In this document: positions 24,101 to 36,646 of the stretch, one piece after another | How the letters are laid out: each line of letters starts with the position of its first letter | Numbering within the stretch: position 1 is the stretch's first letter | Source of the DNA: Otis tarda | Taxonomy: Eukaryota; Chordata; Aves; Otidiformes; Otididae | DNA: 64,000 bases | Assembly: GCA_026413225.1 (NCBI GenBank) | Contig: CM048552.1 | Location: 49,801,001 to 49,865,000, forward strand | Reading direction: 5' to 3' | Notes under the pieces: generated by a model | The model's database searches: none | What the model was told of the DNA's origin: nothing | Seen by the model: only the letters and a program-made list of their open reading frames with translations | Translations under genes and position numbers: made by a program

Positions 24101-27100
24101 ATCTCAGTTTGTTAACACGTAGGGGAGCAGCTGGAAAAATAATGATGTATTGTCAACAGGACCTTGTACTTGGTCAATACAAAATAAAACTCCTGCAAAT
24201 GTTAACAAAACATAAATCCCAAGTACTTCTGTAGTTAAACTTCTTTCCTGTGAACCTCCCACCTCTCCATCAAAGCAAACGAACAACAAAAGATGCAATA
24301 AATTACTATTTTACAATATATTTTTTAAAAAATCACACCTCTTCAGAAGACAGAATGTGTCAAATTAATGTTCACTTTTCAAAAACTTGGAATTTTTACA
24401 GTTAGATAAAATTACAGCCATGCTGCATCATCTTTCCACCTCCATAACATAATGATACCAGATGATAAGCCAACATCCCATACACAAGATCATCACAGCC
24501 TACATGAGCACACAGAAAAGTGAAAACAGCTGCCTAACATTTCACTCAAACATAATAGTATCTGACACAGCAGGAAAAAAAATCATATGTATATCATTTC
24601 TTCACATCTATCCCAAAAGAAGCACCTGTAAAGAATGAATATACTATTAGGAAATGTTATGTTTTTATTAAAACCTGGTAATGAGTTAGGGGTTGTTCAG
24701 TGAATTTTTTTAGCAAAGTTTTACTAGCCAGGCTTTACGAGCTTCTTCACTTAAATAAAAATATAATACAAGCCTAGTAATCAATGAAATTATAGCATGA
24801 AGTAGTGCAGGAGTACCCATAAACTTGAAATTGTTTGTCTTGTTCTTTGGGAAAAATAGGTTTATGGGAAAATCCTCCAGCTTTGTTGTCAAGGAGTCTG
24901 GATTGCTTTGCAGCATAATGTTTACAGTGCTGGAGGTTTTGGTGCAGTGGTTCTACCCCTTGCAAAACTGCGGCCCATGTGTTCAGGCTATGGGTAATGT
25001 CAGTATTACTTAAGATCTGCTCTTGGTCCTTGATAAAGTTAACTCGGTGTATTATCATTTAGGAGAAAAGCTTCTTCGGTGCCTAATAAATAACAGTGAG
25101 TTTTAAGAAAAGTATCTCCATTTTTACCTGCCTTATGAGAAAGAATTCATCTAGGCTATTTCTTCAGCTGCACTACGGATTTGTATTTAAATCATTATAC
25201 AACAGTACAAGATGGAATGGTTATTAGGCAGAAAATGGGGAGGCTGCACCCATCCATACTCAGCACACAGAAGCTTCAAATCCTCTCAAAAAAGGGTGTG
25301 TTCTTCTCTCACACTACAGGAAATTCAGTAATTGGCATGCTATTGGTACCAGTTGTCATGTTAACTGGGAGTTTTAAAATTAGACTAGACGGGGAAAAAA
25401 ACTGAGGTAAAGAAGATATCTTGAAATTGCAAGGAGACGTGGACTCTGTGATCTACCCGATGTTAACGATTAAAGGGACCTATCATTAACAATGAGAGCA
25501 CTGCAAAGGATTTAAATGTCCTATTGGTGCAAGACATGTCACAGACTTCAAGTATTAATCACAACTTTTCAAATTCTTCTGTCCTCAGTGACCCATTCAA
25601 GTGTCACTGAGGAGGGCATCTCTGGGGGTGTCCTCACCCTCATGTGCTCAGTCTCTCACAGAACGCGCTGGCATGATTTCCTTCCTACAGCAAAGTTCAA
25701 TTTGTTTTTCCAGGCTGCCTCTTCTCGGTTTACAGCAATTGACAAGCCTTGCCCTGGGTAATTTTGTTTGCTGGATATGCTCTCTCCAGGACAGTTTTCA
25801 CAAGGAATCTTTCCAAGGATGCATCACTCTGAGTTTGCCTTGTATTCTGATCTTAGGTAACTATTAAAATCACACTACCACAGCTGCTTCTTCCTGTATC
25901 TAATTAGTGAACGTTGTGCAGCCTATCAGAGTCCTATCAATTCAAAAGAAAAGAGAACCTGATCAACAAGGTAATCACAAAGCAGCGTTCTCTTCAGAGC
26001 TATAAAGGGGTAATTAGGAGCAAGATGATCAACGCTTTTAACTAAGCAAGGAGAAAAGAGCTTGAACGATCAGTATGACTAGAGCAAAAAGTTTCAAACC
26101 CACACAGGCAAACTAGTACAAGCCTCTCCGTAAATATCAGTGAGTGATTAAACCTGCCTCACAGAGGAAGATGGAAAATGCAAGAATGCCCTTCCCACAA
26201 AATTGTACTGTTTTAATAAACTAAGTCGGTTTAAAATTGCACCTTTCATTTAAGGGGTAGCTCTATTCACATTTTCACCCACTACTAACCCAATAAAAGA
26301 GTATTCTGATGTCCTTTATCCTTGCCAGTTGTTTTTCTAGTGCAACTACCTATGCAGGACTGTTGTTTAATACATCAACTGAAATGTCAGAATTTAAACC
26401 AAGGAATGGGAACATCTTTTCAACCTGAATCATTTCACTGATCAATTTACAGTCGGCCTCACATAGACTCTAACAGCACAATTGAAAGAGTGAATGGCAG
26501 CACAAGAACAGAAACAAGTGGTTCCCCATTTAGATGAGAGCTGAAGGTGGATAAAGAAGTTACTTTTCTAGTTCTCTGGCTGTAGGCTGATGATAAAAGA
26601 GCTTCAGTGGCACAACTGAGCAAACACAGCTGTTCCTTCCTGCCCCTCTTCTGTTGTGCCAGTGAAACTCTTTGTGGGGTTACGCTGAGCAGCAGATCAA
26701 AGAGCTGATCTGCATTAGGAGTAATACCTTTCTTCTGGCAGCGTTTTTAGCACTACCAGGAAGGCTGGGCACTCCCGCAAAGCTGTTTCCATCAATATCC
26801 CTGTCTTGTCAAATCATGTACTCATGGTGAACTTCTATGTATCAGTGTACTTTTATGCAAACCATGGCTGGTCACATTTCAGCATTTGTCTTTAATGTGC
26901 ATTGCAAATAACCAGAAATTAATATTACAGTAAACATAGCTAACTGAGGAATGACATCCTCTATCCACAAAACAAGTTTCATGTCTCCTGTTGACATGTC
27001 CAATCTTTAGCTTCTTCACGAAATCACCAATACAAACACTAAACATAAATGGACTGTGGTAATGTCAGAGATGGTAGTGAGCTTATTTGGACCCCGTCCT

Positions 27101-28040
27101 TCAGAACCAGATTAAAGCCACATGCTCATTTTGAGCAGTGCTGAGCAGACATAAGCTAGCCATGGCATTTTAGTTATTAGTTTAAACTGGTGTTTGTTAA
27201 CCTCATAGTTTAATGCTTTCATCTTCCTAACAATCTGCTACGTCTCCAGGACTGAAACAGTCCTAGTTACATCCACGCACTCCTAATTCAGTTCAGTGTA
27301 CTATGGGTAGTTTGATTCCCCAAATTAAACAGCCATCACTATAATGAGAAAGAAATTAAGTTTGCTGAAGTATTACGAATTTAAATCATGCAGCTGGTCC
27401 ACTGGTGATGGTCCCTAGGGGGCGAAGACAGATCATCAGAGCTAGAAGGACAAGATCTACATGCAGAATGTGCACAGTCGAATTCCAGAAAGGGCTGTCT
27501 GGCCACCAGTGTGTGATATTATCTGGAATTTGCTATTGAAACCAGAAATTAATTATTTTCTAGGCAATGATAAGATAGGGAATCAATCTATATGCAAACC
27601 TAAATTTTATTTTTCCACTTATTATGTTTGCTTTTAAAGGGGAAAAAATCTCCATTTACTTTACAATCTCCATTTTTTATTTAATAGTCAGCTCTACATT
27701 TCTTTCAAAGTCATACAGCACTTCAGGTTCCAAACACTAAGTCTTCTCCAAACACTTTATCTCCTGATTTTTACACTCTGATACAGAAAGACAAGGCCTG
27801 CCTTTCTGTCTCTTGCTGACACCTCAGTTTCATGAGACAGGGGATTTTGATAATGGAATTCTTCTCTACCCTCTCTGCCAATCACTTGTTTTGCTCAGCA
27901 CTGGAGCTCTCTCCTATCCCATATGCAGTGACACAATTATTTGCACAGGGTTTCCAGAGGTGCACTAAGCTAAACTAATAGCTCCCTGAAACTATGGGCA
28001 GGAGGTCATGCTTCTGCTGTTTATCTCCTACTAGTGCTGG
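21171..28040. other. Unique AT-rich DNA, nothing recognised
   Basis: Contains the palindrome at 22.1 kb listed separately. Open frames such as 22560-22913 minus and 25516-25867 plus have no family resemblance. An acceptor-like site near 25655 on the plus strand leads into a segment open in more than one frame, which gives no coding evidence. Confidence 0.35.
22103..22128. repeat. Near-perfect 26-base palindrome
   Basis: GTAAATAGAAAA and TTTTCTATTTAC are exact reverse complements separated by only GT. The arms are 12 bases. No flanking repeats or transposon ends were noticed. Confidence 0.85.
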
Positions 28041-28047
28041 TACTCAC

Positions 28048-28076
28048 CAGATCCTCCTTTCAGGTAATTTAATGTG
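28048..28076 (-). other. Possible 29-base microexon
   Basis: On the minus strand an excellent acceptor (ttttttaccctgctatttcag) and a strong donor (GATCTG then GTGAGTA) enclose 29 bases reading HIKLPERRI plus two bases. The same frame is open well upstream, so a longer exon using an acceptor near 28165 is an alternative. Chance is a serious possibility for so short a block. Confidence 0.15.
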
Positions 28077-31000
28077 CTGAAATAGCAGGGTAAAAAACAA
28101 ATTTGGATAATTTTCTGCTGTTCTATCTAGTGAGCTAAACCAGTTCACAGAAGTGTCTGACAAATATTGAAGCCATTGTCCAGGATGGGGAGAGACACAG
28201 TGCAAAGCACAGCTCAGCTCAGGGAACAAGTGCAAAACCTTCCCCCTTCCACAGCAGTAAACTGGTACCTTCTCCTACCCCCTTTTTGTTTGCATTATTT
28301 TTAACCTTATCTGATTCCCTGATCCAGTTCATAGGAAAAATAACATTACTTACGATGGGCAGCTGCGATATATTCCACAACCACCACTGTTCTCATGTTC
28401 ATCTTCTTGCTTAGTAGGTTTAATCTCTACATAAACCAGAGATAAGCTTGCATTCCTTATTATCACCAATAAAGTTTCACAACTACTCTCTACAAATACA
28501 AAAGGTTTGCACTAAAGCTGCTATGAGTTTATTTCACAAATCATCCCAGAATAAGGCAAACCTGAACAGCAAGAAAGGACCCAATTTATCAATCAGCTGG
28601 CTCCTATACTTGTTTAAGAGCTACTTTGTTTCAAGGACTCATTTCAGAAAAGCACTTTCAACCACCAGAAAGTTATATAGTGATAGACTGCATTTCATAA
28701 GTAGCAAGGTAAGTTTAATACCCTAATTTGGTTTATCATCAAGGCTGCAGAAAAATAATAAGGGTGCATTTACCTGACTGGATCTTCTGTGACTAGAAGA
28801 GTTCAGAAGAGGAAGCTTCAGCCAAAAGAAAGTTGAGTTTGGGTGGCCCCTCAACTGACTTTTAGAAAAACACCTCAAAGACCAGTCATCAGGACCCCAG
28901 CTGTACAGTCTGTGAAACCTTTCTCTCCACTAGATTTATCAACTCTGTGTGCTGGCTAGGCAAAGACCATAACTTTACACTGACATGTAGTTAACTATTA
29001 GAGTCCTGGCTGTGACATTTATTCATCTGTTTCCAAATACAACAAAGAGTTTCTTTGGTGCACTTTACCTCATTGATAAAAGTTGTTAGCAGAAATTTCA
29101 GCTTAGTCTGGGCAACACTGAGCACATGCACTTCCCAGGGAGTGAAATCAAGGTCAATCCATCACAACTACATATATACAGGAGAAGCCATCTTCTCTCA
29201 AAAATCTCAATGAGCTAGAAGATCACTAGAACTTTTTAATACAGAGATAGCAATTTCATTTCTTTGAAGTATTCCCATCTAAATGTTTATTGGCACAACT
29301 GTAAAGATCTATGTGAGATTAAGTGCATATATTTTTTGAAAAGAAGAACTAATAGCCTGAGCCTGAGAGTCAAAGTTTCATCTAGGTTCTATTGCTACAT
29401 TTCTCCCATTTGATTTTCTCTGACCTGTAAAACATAAGTATACTTGAACCCACAGCTAGTCTAAATCAGCTGACAAGTTTGGCCCAGTACCTATCTAACA
29501 GACACTGCACATTCACTGCACAAGTGACCCTTTGTAATGCAAGTTGCAGAGTGGTAATACTAAGTGGTTTGGCTACACACAAATTTTCAAGCAAGCCTGA
29601 CTGCTGCAAAAATTTCAGAAAAAGGCTAGTAAAAAGTTTGAGAAATAACCTGAAAAATTTGAGAAGTAGCACTGCGCACCAAGACTGAGGAAGATCTCCA
29701 GTCAGTCTTTGACTGCTCAGTCAGTCTTTGGCTGCTCAGCTCAGAGGGCACAGTGGCAGCTGAGGCACAGCTGTCACTTGACACAGTGATCAAAATGCAG
29801 ATTGATTATCAGACCTTATGTGACCCTTAACACTTTATCCTTTCAGTGATTCACTGATTTTAATGCTCATGTATGTGGGATTTCTGAAAGCTGAGAAAAT
29901 TATCAGATATTGATTCAAGCTGGGATACATACAGCTATATGCTTCCAGGACTGCTTTATCTTTCAGGGGGGCAGTGCTGATCCTCCCCATTCCTGTCTTT
30001 ATCCCATCCATGCTTTGCCCCCTTTAAGCAATAAAGCCGGTCCAATAAGCCTCCTTTCTGCTACGCACTTCTGTGAACTTTCTAATCAGACTTGCAAACA
30101 TTGCTGAACATGATCCTTGGCTCTTACAAGACATTTCTTCACTAAACCACTTCCATTCAGCCAGCTGAATGTGTTCTTCACCAGAACTGTCATACAGCCA
30201 TAGTAGCCAGTGACCTTGAGAAAACAGCAGCAAACCATTTCTACAAGTAGCGTAAATTTCTCAGTTGCAGCCACCTAGGCAAAAAAGAGCATGACCACAA
30301 GGATATAGTTAACAAGCAGACCAACATCCACATAATAACTGTAAGGCATGGTATCTAGAAGAAAGAAAAGCAGCACATCTTAGGTCAGATATCTATATGT
30401 CTAACAGATCAGGAAGCAAGAAAGCATTTTATACTATTTAGTCTAAACGATAAAAGAACATCCCTAAAAGCATATTTGCTATTTTCCACTCTTTCATTCT
30501 ACAAACAAGATCCAGTGGGACGATGGAGTTTAAAAGGTGTGGCTGTTGTTCTCCTCTAATACCTCCATTTACAATATTCTCAAGCTGGCAAGCACAATGT
30601 ACAGAGGGAAGAGCAGTGGCTGGATACCAAAAAATTTAAGAGTTTACAGTTTTTCCCTTCATGTGGTTTAAAAAGAAATGTAGGACAGTGGGGGGCTTTT
30701 TGTTGTTGTCTAGCAACAAACCCCATTTACTCATCATATAATGCAATATCTCTGTGGTAACTCCAGAGGAAACTCATAGTTCTTCTTCATGTAAATATGT
30801 TTGTTTTCTTTGGTTGCCACTTAAATGAACCAGGCAGGTACTGGATCTGTTTATCTAATTGCCATTGAAGGAATAGCAATCATATATACAAAGATTGTCA
30901 TACTTCTTTAGCATAGGCTTCAGTTTTGCTTTGTCAGAGATTTGCAAAACTCTTGTCAAAATCACACTACTCCTGCTTTGACTGGATATAATGATGTTTT

Positions 31001-31155
31001 CACAAGAGCAAAGTTTAGATAGACAAAGAGATAAAAATATAAGATCACTTCAGTGAGGCAATCTGAGCTGGAATGTACATTCTGAATGAACAAATCTGTA
31101 AACTTTGTACAAGGCTTTCCTCTCAGCTCTGTGCAGCCCTTCCAACAGAAAATAT
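28077..31155. other. Unique AT-rich DNA, nothing recognised
   Basis: Apart from the tandem duplication at 29.7 kb nothing is recognisable. Short open frames are unsupported. Confidence 0.35.
29699..29736 (+). repeat. 19-base tandem duplication
   Basis: Two adjacent 19-base units, CAGTCAGTCTTTGACTGCT and the same with one A-to-G change. The near identity suggests a fairly recent local duplication. Confidence 0.85.
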
Positions 31156-31160
31156 CAGTC

Positions 31161-31375
31161 TGGTGACTGAAGCGGAGACTAGAGAGTCAGCTTTTATTCT
31201 TGGCTTGGACACAGATTTGTTGTATGACCTTGATCAAGCAGTTTAACCTCTGCATTCCCTTATTTGTAAACAAAAATAATCACCATCCCTTACCTCATAA
31301 GTTTAATTCATGAATACTTGTAAAGAGCCTTGAGATTCTTGGCTAAATGTTGCTATAGAAACAGGAAGCATAACT
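31161..31375 (+). repeat. MIR-family SINE, nearly full span with 3' part
   Basis: This is the best MIR in the window. It runs through 'gagactagagagtcagc', 'ttgtatgaccttgatcaag', 'agtttaacctctgcattccc', 'ttatttgtaaac', 'cccttacctcataag' and a 3' part with 'gtaaagagccttgagattc' and 'gctatagaaa'. That last piece resembles the L3/CR1-like tail attached to amniote MIR variants such as MIR1_Amn. It is diverged but clearly colinear. Confidence 0.72.
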
Positions 31376-34300
31376 ACAATACAATCGTCTATGATGCTTT
31401 TATGACCTCAATCATTGCAGTACTAAAGTACTTCAGCCTTTCATTTTAATATGCAGTGATATCATCCTTAAGAGTGAAATAGCAGCAATGTCGTATTTCA
31501 TCCAATTTTGAAGATGAGGAATTGAAGTACAGACGTTACATCTACACAATCTTTCAAGCTCAAAACTACACTTTGGTTTAACTTTCAAACTCAATCCTGT
31601 ATATGGGGTAGATATAGGGAAGACTGAGGAAAAAAACCTCAGACTTGCATTCCCCCTAACAAGGGTCCAAGCGTACCCATGTACAGACCATACAGGCAGG
31701 GTGACCATGCTGCACTTAGCTGGCCACCAACATTTATCTCATCTACTCTTCTTGGAAGAAAGCACTTCTTAATAAAGTTCAGACATCATACATTGCAAAA
31801 GCAGATGATGGTATTTTTAGACAGCCCAGGAGACCCACAAACACTTAACAAAAGGTACCTAGTGGGTAACAACATGGTTTCACAGAAATGGGTGAGGGAT
31901 CAAACCAGCATTAGTCCAGCCCACTCAGGCACAGCACAGGCACAAACATGGAGACTTCCCACTCTGCTTAGGTCAGTGACACAATCCACACTGACACCAG
32001 TCAGTGACGGTTCAGTGGCTAAATGGTCAACTCAGAATCAAAGAAGGAAACCTGCATTGCCTACATCTCAGATTAGTCATCTGTCTGACCAGTCTGTTCT
32101 TCTCCTGCACATGTGAAACTGCCAGCGATGTCACTGGGAGTGCTGTATATTCAAGAGACCAGTAAAGCTGAGATGATCATGATCCAAGGAGATACTTCTG
32201 CATAGTGCAGGTGCTTGTACATGCCATTCATGCACCAAAGTCAGTCTATGCAGCAACCATGGAACTCATTTTATTTCAGAAACATGTATTAAATAGTTGG
32301 AAATGACAGCTAAATAGAGTTATTGCTTGTTGCTGTTCCTCAAAATTGGATACTGTTTGAACTATAAAACGTTTTAACTAATCCTTGTAAATTAACACAT
32401 GCATTTTAATGTCACATTTGCTTTTATACGTTGACATCTGTGATAAGATTTCTATTAATAAAGTTTGTTTATTGGCAGGCATTTGCTGCTCCAATCATAA
32501 CAATGCTAGTTGTGAAGTGGTGAAGTATCTATACTCTAAGCCTGCTTTAGGATCTACTAATAGGGTACAGGGGTAAATCATCATATGGCTTAACTTATTG
32601 ACATAAAAGCCAGTGTAGAATTTATAGGGTGAAAAAGTGTTTAAGTATGAATGAATTTACATAGTGAATCACTTCAACTGATGCAGATACAGCCACTCAC
32701 TCACTGTCAAGACGCACAAGACTGCATCTGCTGCAACAGGAGTTAAATTTGAAGGGACAGCCTCTATCATTAGGTTGTACCGCAGTCAGCAAGTGCTCCC
32801 TATGGTGAGAAACAGTTTCTGAATCAAGATCATCATAAAGTACAAAACTGTAGTAAAAATTCATCACATGCCTAGATATCCCCCCAATCACTGCAAATAA
32901 GTAATTAAAAAAAAAAATCATGTACTATATTTTCTTACAATATTTATAGAAAAGTTTTGAATTTTTAAAAATTCAATTTTTTTAAAAAAGCAACTGTGGA
33001 TTAAACCTCCTACTTAAAGTCTTCATTAATATTTTTTCTACAGAGCTGTAACATGAGTGTTTAACCTAATGCTCCTTTTTCTTAGATTAGACCAACAAAA
33101 CCTTGGCAGCAGTTTCTGGACACTACTATAAACAGTTGGGTTCCCTGTGGGCCCAAAGATACACTTTTTTTAAAAAGCATCCATTGTACACAATTTTATC
33201 CCAGACCCTCAGCAAAATGTTCATCCTGAACATCCCATTGATGACGGAGTCCATACACATCAGATGAGTCTTATAAAAAGGCCTTTCTGGAGGCCCATCT
33301 TAGTTTGCTAAGGCCAGCTCTTAGTATTATTTTGTCTGTCTGCCAACACTAAGGTTTGCACTAAATAATGACCTTCAGTATCTTTGCTAAGAAGTAGTGC
33401 AAATGACATGTTAGCAGCCAACCCCTGTTGATTAGCACGAGACTTTAGCGGGTTTAGCTGGCAAGCTGCTGCCAGCGTGGTTAACACATTTAGGGTATTG
33501 CTTGAGATCTCTGTGCTGTGGAGTAGTATTTATATGAATCAGCAAACACAGGGAAATACCTGTATAGATACGAAATGTATAGAAGTCAATATTCGTCATT
33601 TTTTATCAGACAGTATATCTTTATTTTCTTTTGTGGCTTGAGTTAGATTAATCTGCAAGCCTGGATTAAAAAGAATAATAAGTCACTGCTCCTTTAGGTA
33701 GCTACTGTTGATTGCTTTCCTCCCACCAAGGGAAAAGCAGGGCAGAATCAACAATCGAATCTTCCTCATTTGATCCGACGTAAGAAAGGGGAAAAAGGAT
33801 AAGTGAAAATAGGCTAGGAGCTTTCCCTGGTGGGTTTGTGACAGCTGTTTCTCACACATCACCAGTTAATGGAAACACCAGTGCCCAAAGATTTCATAGC
33901 CTGGCTCCCACTATTTCCACTCGTGCCTGTAAAACCTTCCCATTACCACCACAGAGGTTGCTTGTAAATGACTAACCCTACGCTTTTAGCATAGGGGGAG
34001 ACCTTCTCTTTTCCATTGTTTTTCAGGTCATTTCTGACAAAAGCTGGGTCCTTGGTTTCTTTCTTTCATTTTTAGTTTTTAAAGGACATTTTTCATACAT
34101 TAATAAGGAGTCACCTGCCTTCTGCTACGAAAGGAGAAGGAGGGTCCTAACCTGTCAGTGTTTCATTTTTTCTAATAAAACTCTGCAGGTCAGTCTGATA
34201 CTGCTAGTTCAGAAATCAACAATACGCCAGTAAGAGCTTACTGGATTGAATCAAGGCACTAGGATGAGCTCAAGGCATAAGAATATGAACAGAAATTTTA

Positions 34301-36560
34301 AAAGTCAGTGTTTCCTCTACAAGTCCAGAGCCACAAGATTGCTACAAATCTCATGCATCTGTTTCTTACACTTTGTTCATCATATAAACCAGTAAAATGT
34401 GGGTATAGATTGCTGTGGTTCTAGCTAGGAAAATTGCAGAGGCAGGATCAGACCTTTAGTTTGTTAACTCAAGCATCAACAGAACAGTCTTGGAGAAATC
34501 GCCCTAATAATTTATAACAGAGATTCAACATGTGCAGTGCAGAGGTAACACCATGAAAAAGGATGTAAAGTATCTGCTGTGCAAAGACCTTTAACTGCTA
34601 GATGCAAAAGAAGCAGAATCAACCTCTTCTTGCTCTGCCTGGCTCTGCCTTCTTTCTCACTGCAAAAGAAAAAGCGCTAGCATTACTGTTAGCTGTGTAA
34701 GGTGCATTAGCCACTTTAAACAGTGTAACTAGTATGTAAAACTTTAGTCCATGTTTCATATCAGCCTAACCTGAACTGAAAAATAAAACAAAGAGATGCC
34801 ACCTAATGAAGCAGCTTATCTTGACCCATATAGAAAAGTTACAGTACAGAACATGGCACTACCTGTTCTACTCAAATGTTTCAACCATGCCACACTGCCA
34901 GCCCTGGAGAACCTCTTGTCACTAGAGAAAGAATTTGACCCCACATCCAGACATTCTTTGTCCTCTGAGACTGCTAATTAGCCCATCAGTCCTGTTTACA
35001 GTATGCCAGCTGTAGGCTAGTCTAAAAGCAACAACTAATTATAGAAAGGCCCTATAAAAACCATCACATGCTAATGGCCTCAGATTATCTCAGCTTTTAG
35101 ATGTTTCAGAAGGTGTAAATCTCCATCTCTGCCAACCTGCCATGCCCTACTGCCCTTTCTTCCCTCTTTAGGCTTTCTGTAGCCCAGTCTCAAGTTCAGA
35201 TTTCTAAAGATTTCATGAAAACTGCCATATTATCAAGTACTTCACTGGCAAAGGTATGAAAGCTAGCAAAGCTGTGGTTACCATCCCTCACATACCTAAA
35301 GTGCAATAGCAGTGCAAATAGCAAAGCAAGAGAACGCTTTGAAGAAAAACATTGTCCTTTAAAACTTGAATTATAATAAGCCAGGCTGTATATTACTTTA
35401 GGAACAGCTGCTGAGAACTGCAGTGTCTCCACGTTTACCAACAAAGTTAACGTCCATTGGGTAGGTGAGGAAGGAAGAGGAACGGGTGGAGGAGACCGGG
35501 CAGCACACAGCAGCCCTCAGGGGAAGGGAAGCTGAGTTGCACTCTAGTCCTCCCAGTGTGCAAACATCTTTTCCGCTCTGGAAAGCCAGAGAGAACACAA
35601 GCTATTCTCACTCCCTGCTCTAGAACTTCTGCTCCTTAGCTGACTGGCACAGGTCTCGCTTTTAGTTCTGGCAAGAGGTCAGTCAACACATAAGCACTGC
35701 CTAGTGTATTAATTACTGTGTTCACATGGTCACTGTGTCTTATTGCCCAATTATTTGATAACTGAGGGCTATGCCCTGTGCCAGATTGAAGCGCACAGCT
35801 CTCACTGACTTCAAGGGCTCCCTTCACACATAGGTCTGCTGGAATCCATGTTTTTCATAACTTTATTTACTTGATCTGTCAATATTTTTGAGAACATAAT
35901 GGTGCTTTTGAACGTTTGCATATTTGCCTTGTCTACGCATTGAAGTTGTACTTACACATGTATCTCTTGCAGAATTCATTCATGAGGAAAACCATACAAG
36001 TTTACAAGTTAATCATTCTCCTGAATGTCAAAAGCCAGGGCAGATCAGGATGTGCATTGTGTTGGCAGAGCTGCAAACCAGGCTGCTTTAGTATTAATAG
36101 TAAACTTCCTAGCTTCAGTAAGACTTTTAATAGTTTTTTACAGCAGGTTAACAAGTAGCCATGGACATTTGCCATAAGTAATTGCAAAGCACAGGGGAAA
36201 AAAAATTGCTAAGAAAAAAGTGGCTTGAGTTTTCAAGTCAATAGAATAAGAAAGCATCTAGTGCTTTCTTTTAGCTTTCAGCTTTTGAGTAAAACAGAGA
36301 GTCTGCCTTAGTAAGAAAGAGCAGGGATGTCAAGAACCCACTGATGAGTGTATTTTATATCTCAAATGGTCCAAACCACCATACAGCAAGATTTCATTAG
36401 AGCTACTAGTTGTAGAATGTGGCAGAGTAGCTCACACTACACAGGTTCAGGATTCAGCTACAGGATCAATGAGACCAAAAACACAATGCTCAGCTGCATA
36501 GAGCAATGTGGCAAAGTATGCCTTAGCTGCTCCACCTCACCATCTGGTAGATAAACAAAA
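31376..36560. other. Unique DNA, possibly with conserved non-coding blocks
   Basis: No genes or recognised repeats. A 145-codon plus frame at 31679-32116 has no support. The 33.42-33.79 kb stretch is compositionally more complex than its surroundings, with scattered CpGs, and could be a conserved non-coding element. A minus frame ending at 35196 has an acceptor-like start near 35300, but nothing else supports it. Confidence 0.3.
32957..32976. repeat. Perfect 20-base AT palindrome
   Basis: TTGAATTTTT is followed directly by its reverse complement AAAAATTCAA with no spacer, inside a locally very AT-rich stretch. Confidence 0.85.
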
Positions 36561-36565
36561 CTCAC

Positions 36566-36646
36566 CTTGTGAACTGGGCTGTCGACTGGAATGACTGGCA
36601 TGCTGGTTTTGAGGACAGCAACATTTGGCAAGGGGAACATGAACAC
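36566..36646 (-). CDS. Best candidate internal exon, gene not recognised
   Basis: On the minus strand an 81-base block has near-ideal splice signals: an acceptor with a long pyrimidine run (tttctttctttctcag) and a donor CACAAG then GTGAGT. In phase 0 it encodes 27 residues, starting VFMFPLPNVAVLKTSMP and ending VDSPVHK, which reads like real protein. The other two frames are also open over this short length, so coding is not proven and it could be a non-coding RNA exon. Its length is a multiple of three, so skipping it would keep frame. I do not recognise the protein. The host gene would run right to left, with the plus-strand CR1 copies antisense to it. Confidence 0.38.

Noticed and set aside
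26585-26625. C/D-box snoRNA-like arrangement (CTGATGA ... CTGA)
   Set aside because: The C box has the wrong first base and there is no terminal stem or antisense element.
32005-32060. tRNA-like phrase 'gttcagtggctaaatggtc'
   Set aside because: No anticodon arm or acceptor stem could be folded; at best a trace of a tRNA-derived SINE, too weak to list.
31679-32116. 145-codon plus-strand open frame
   Set aside because: Unstructured composition, no splice context and no similarity I recognise.
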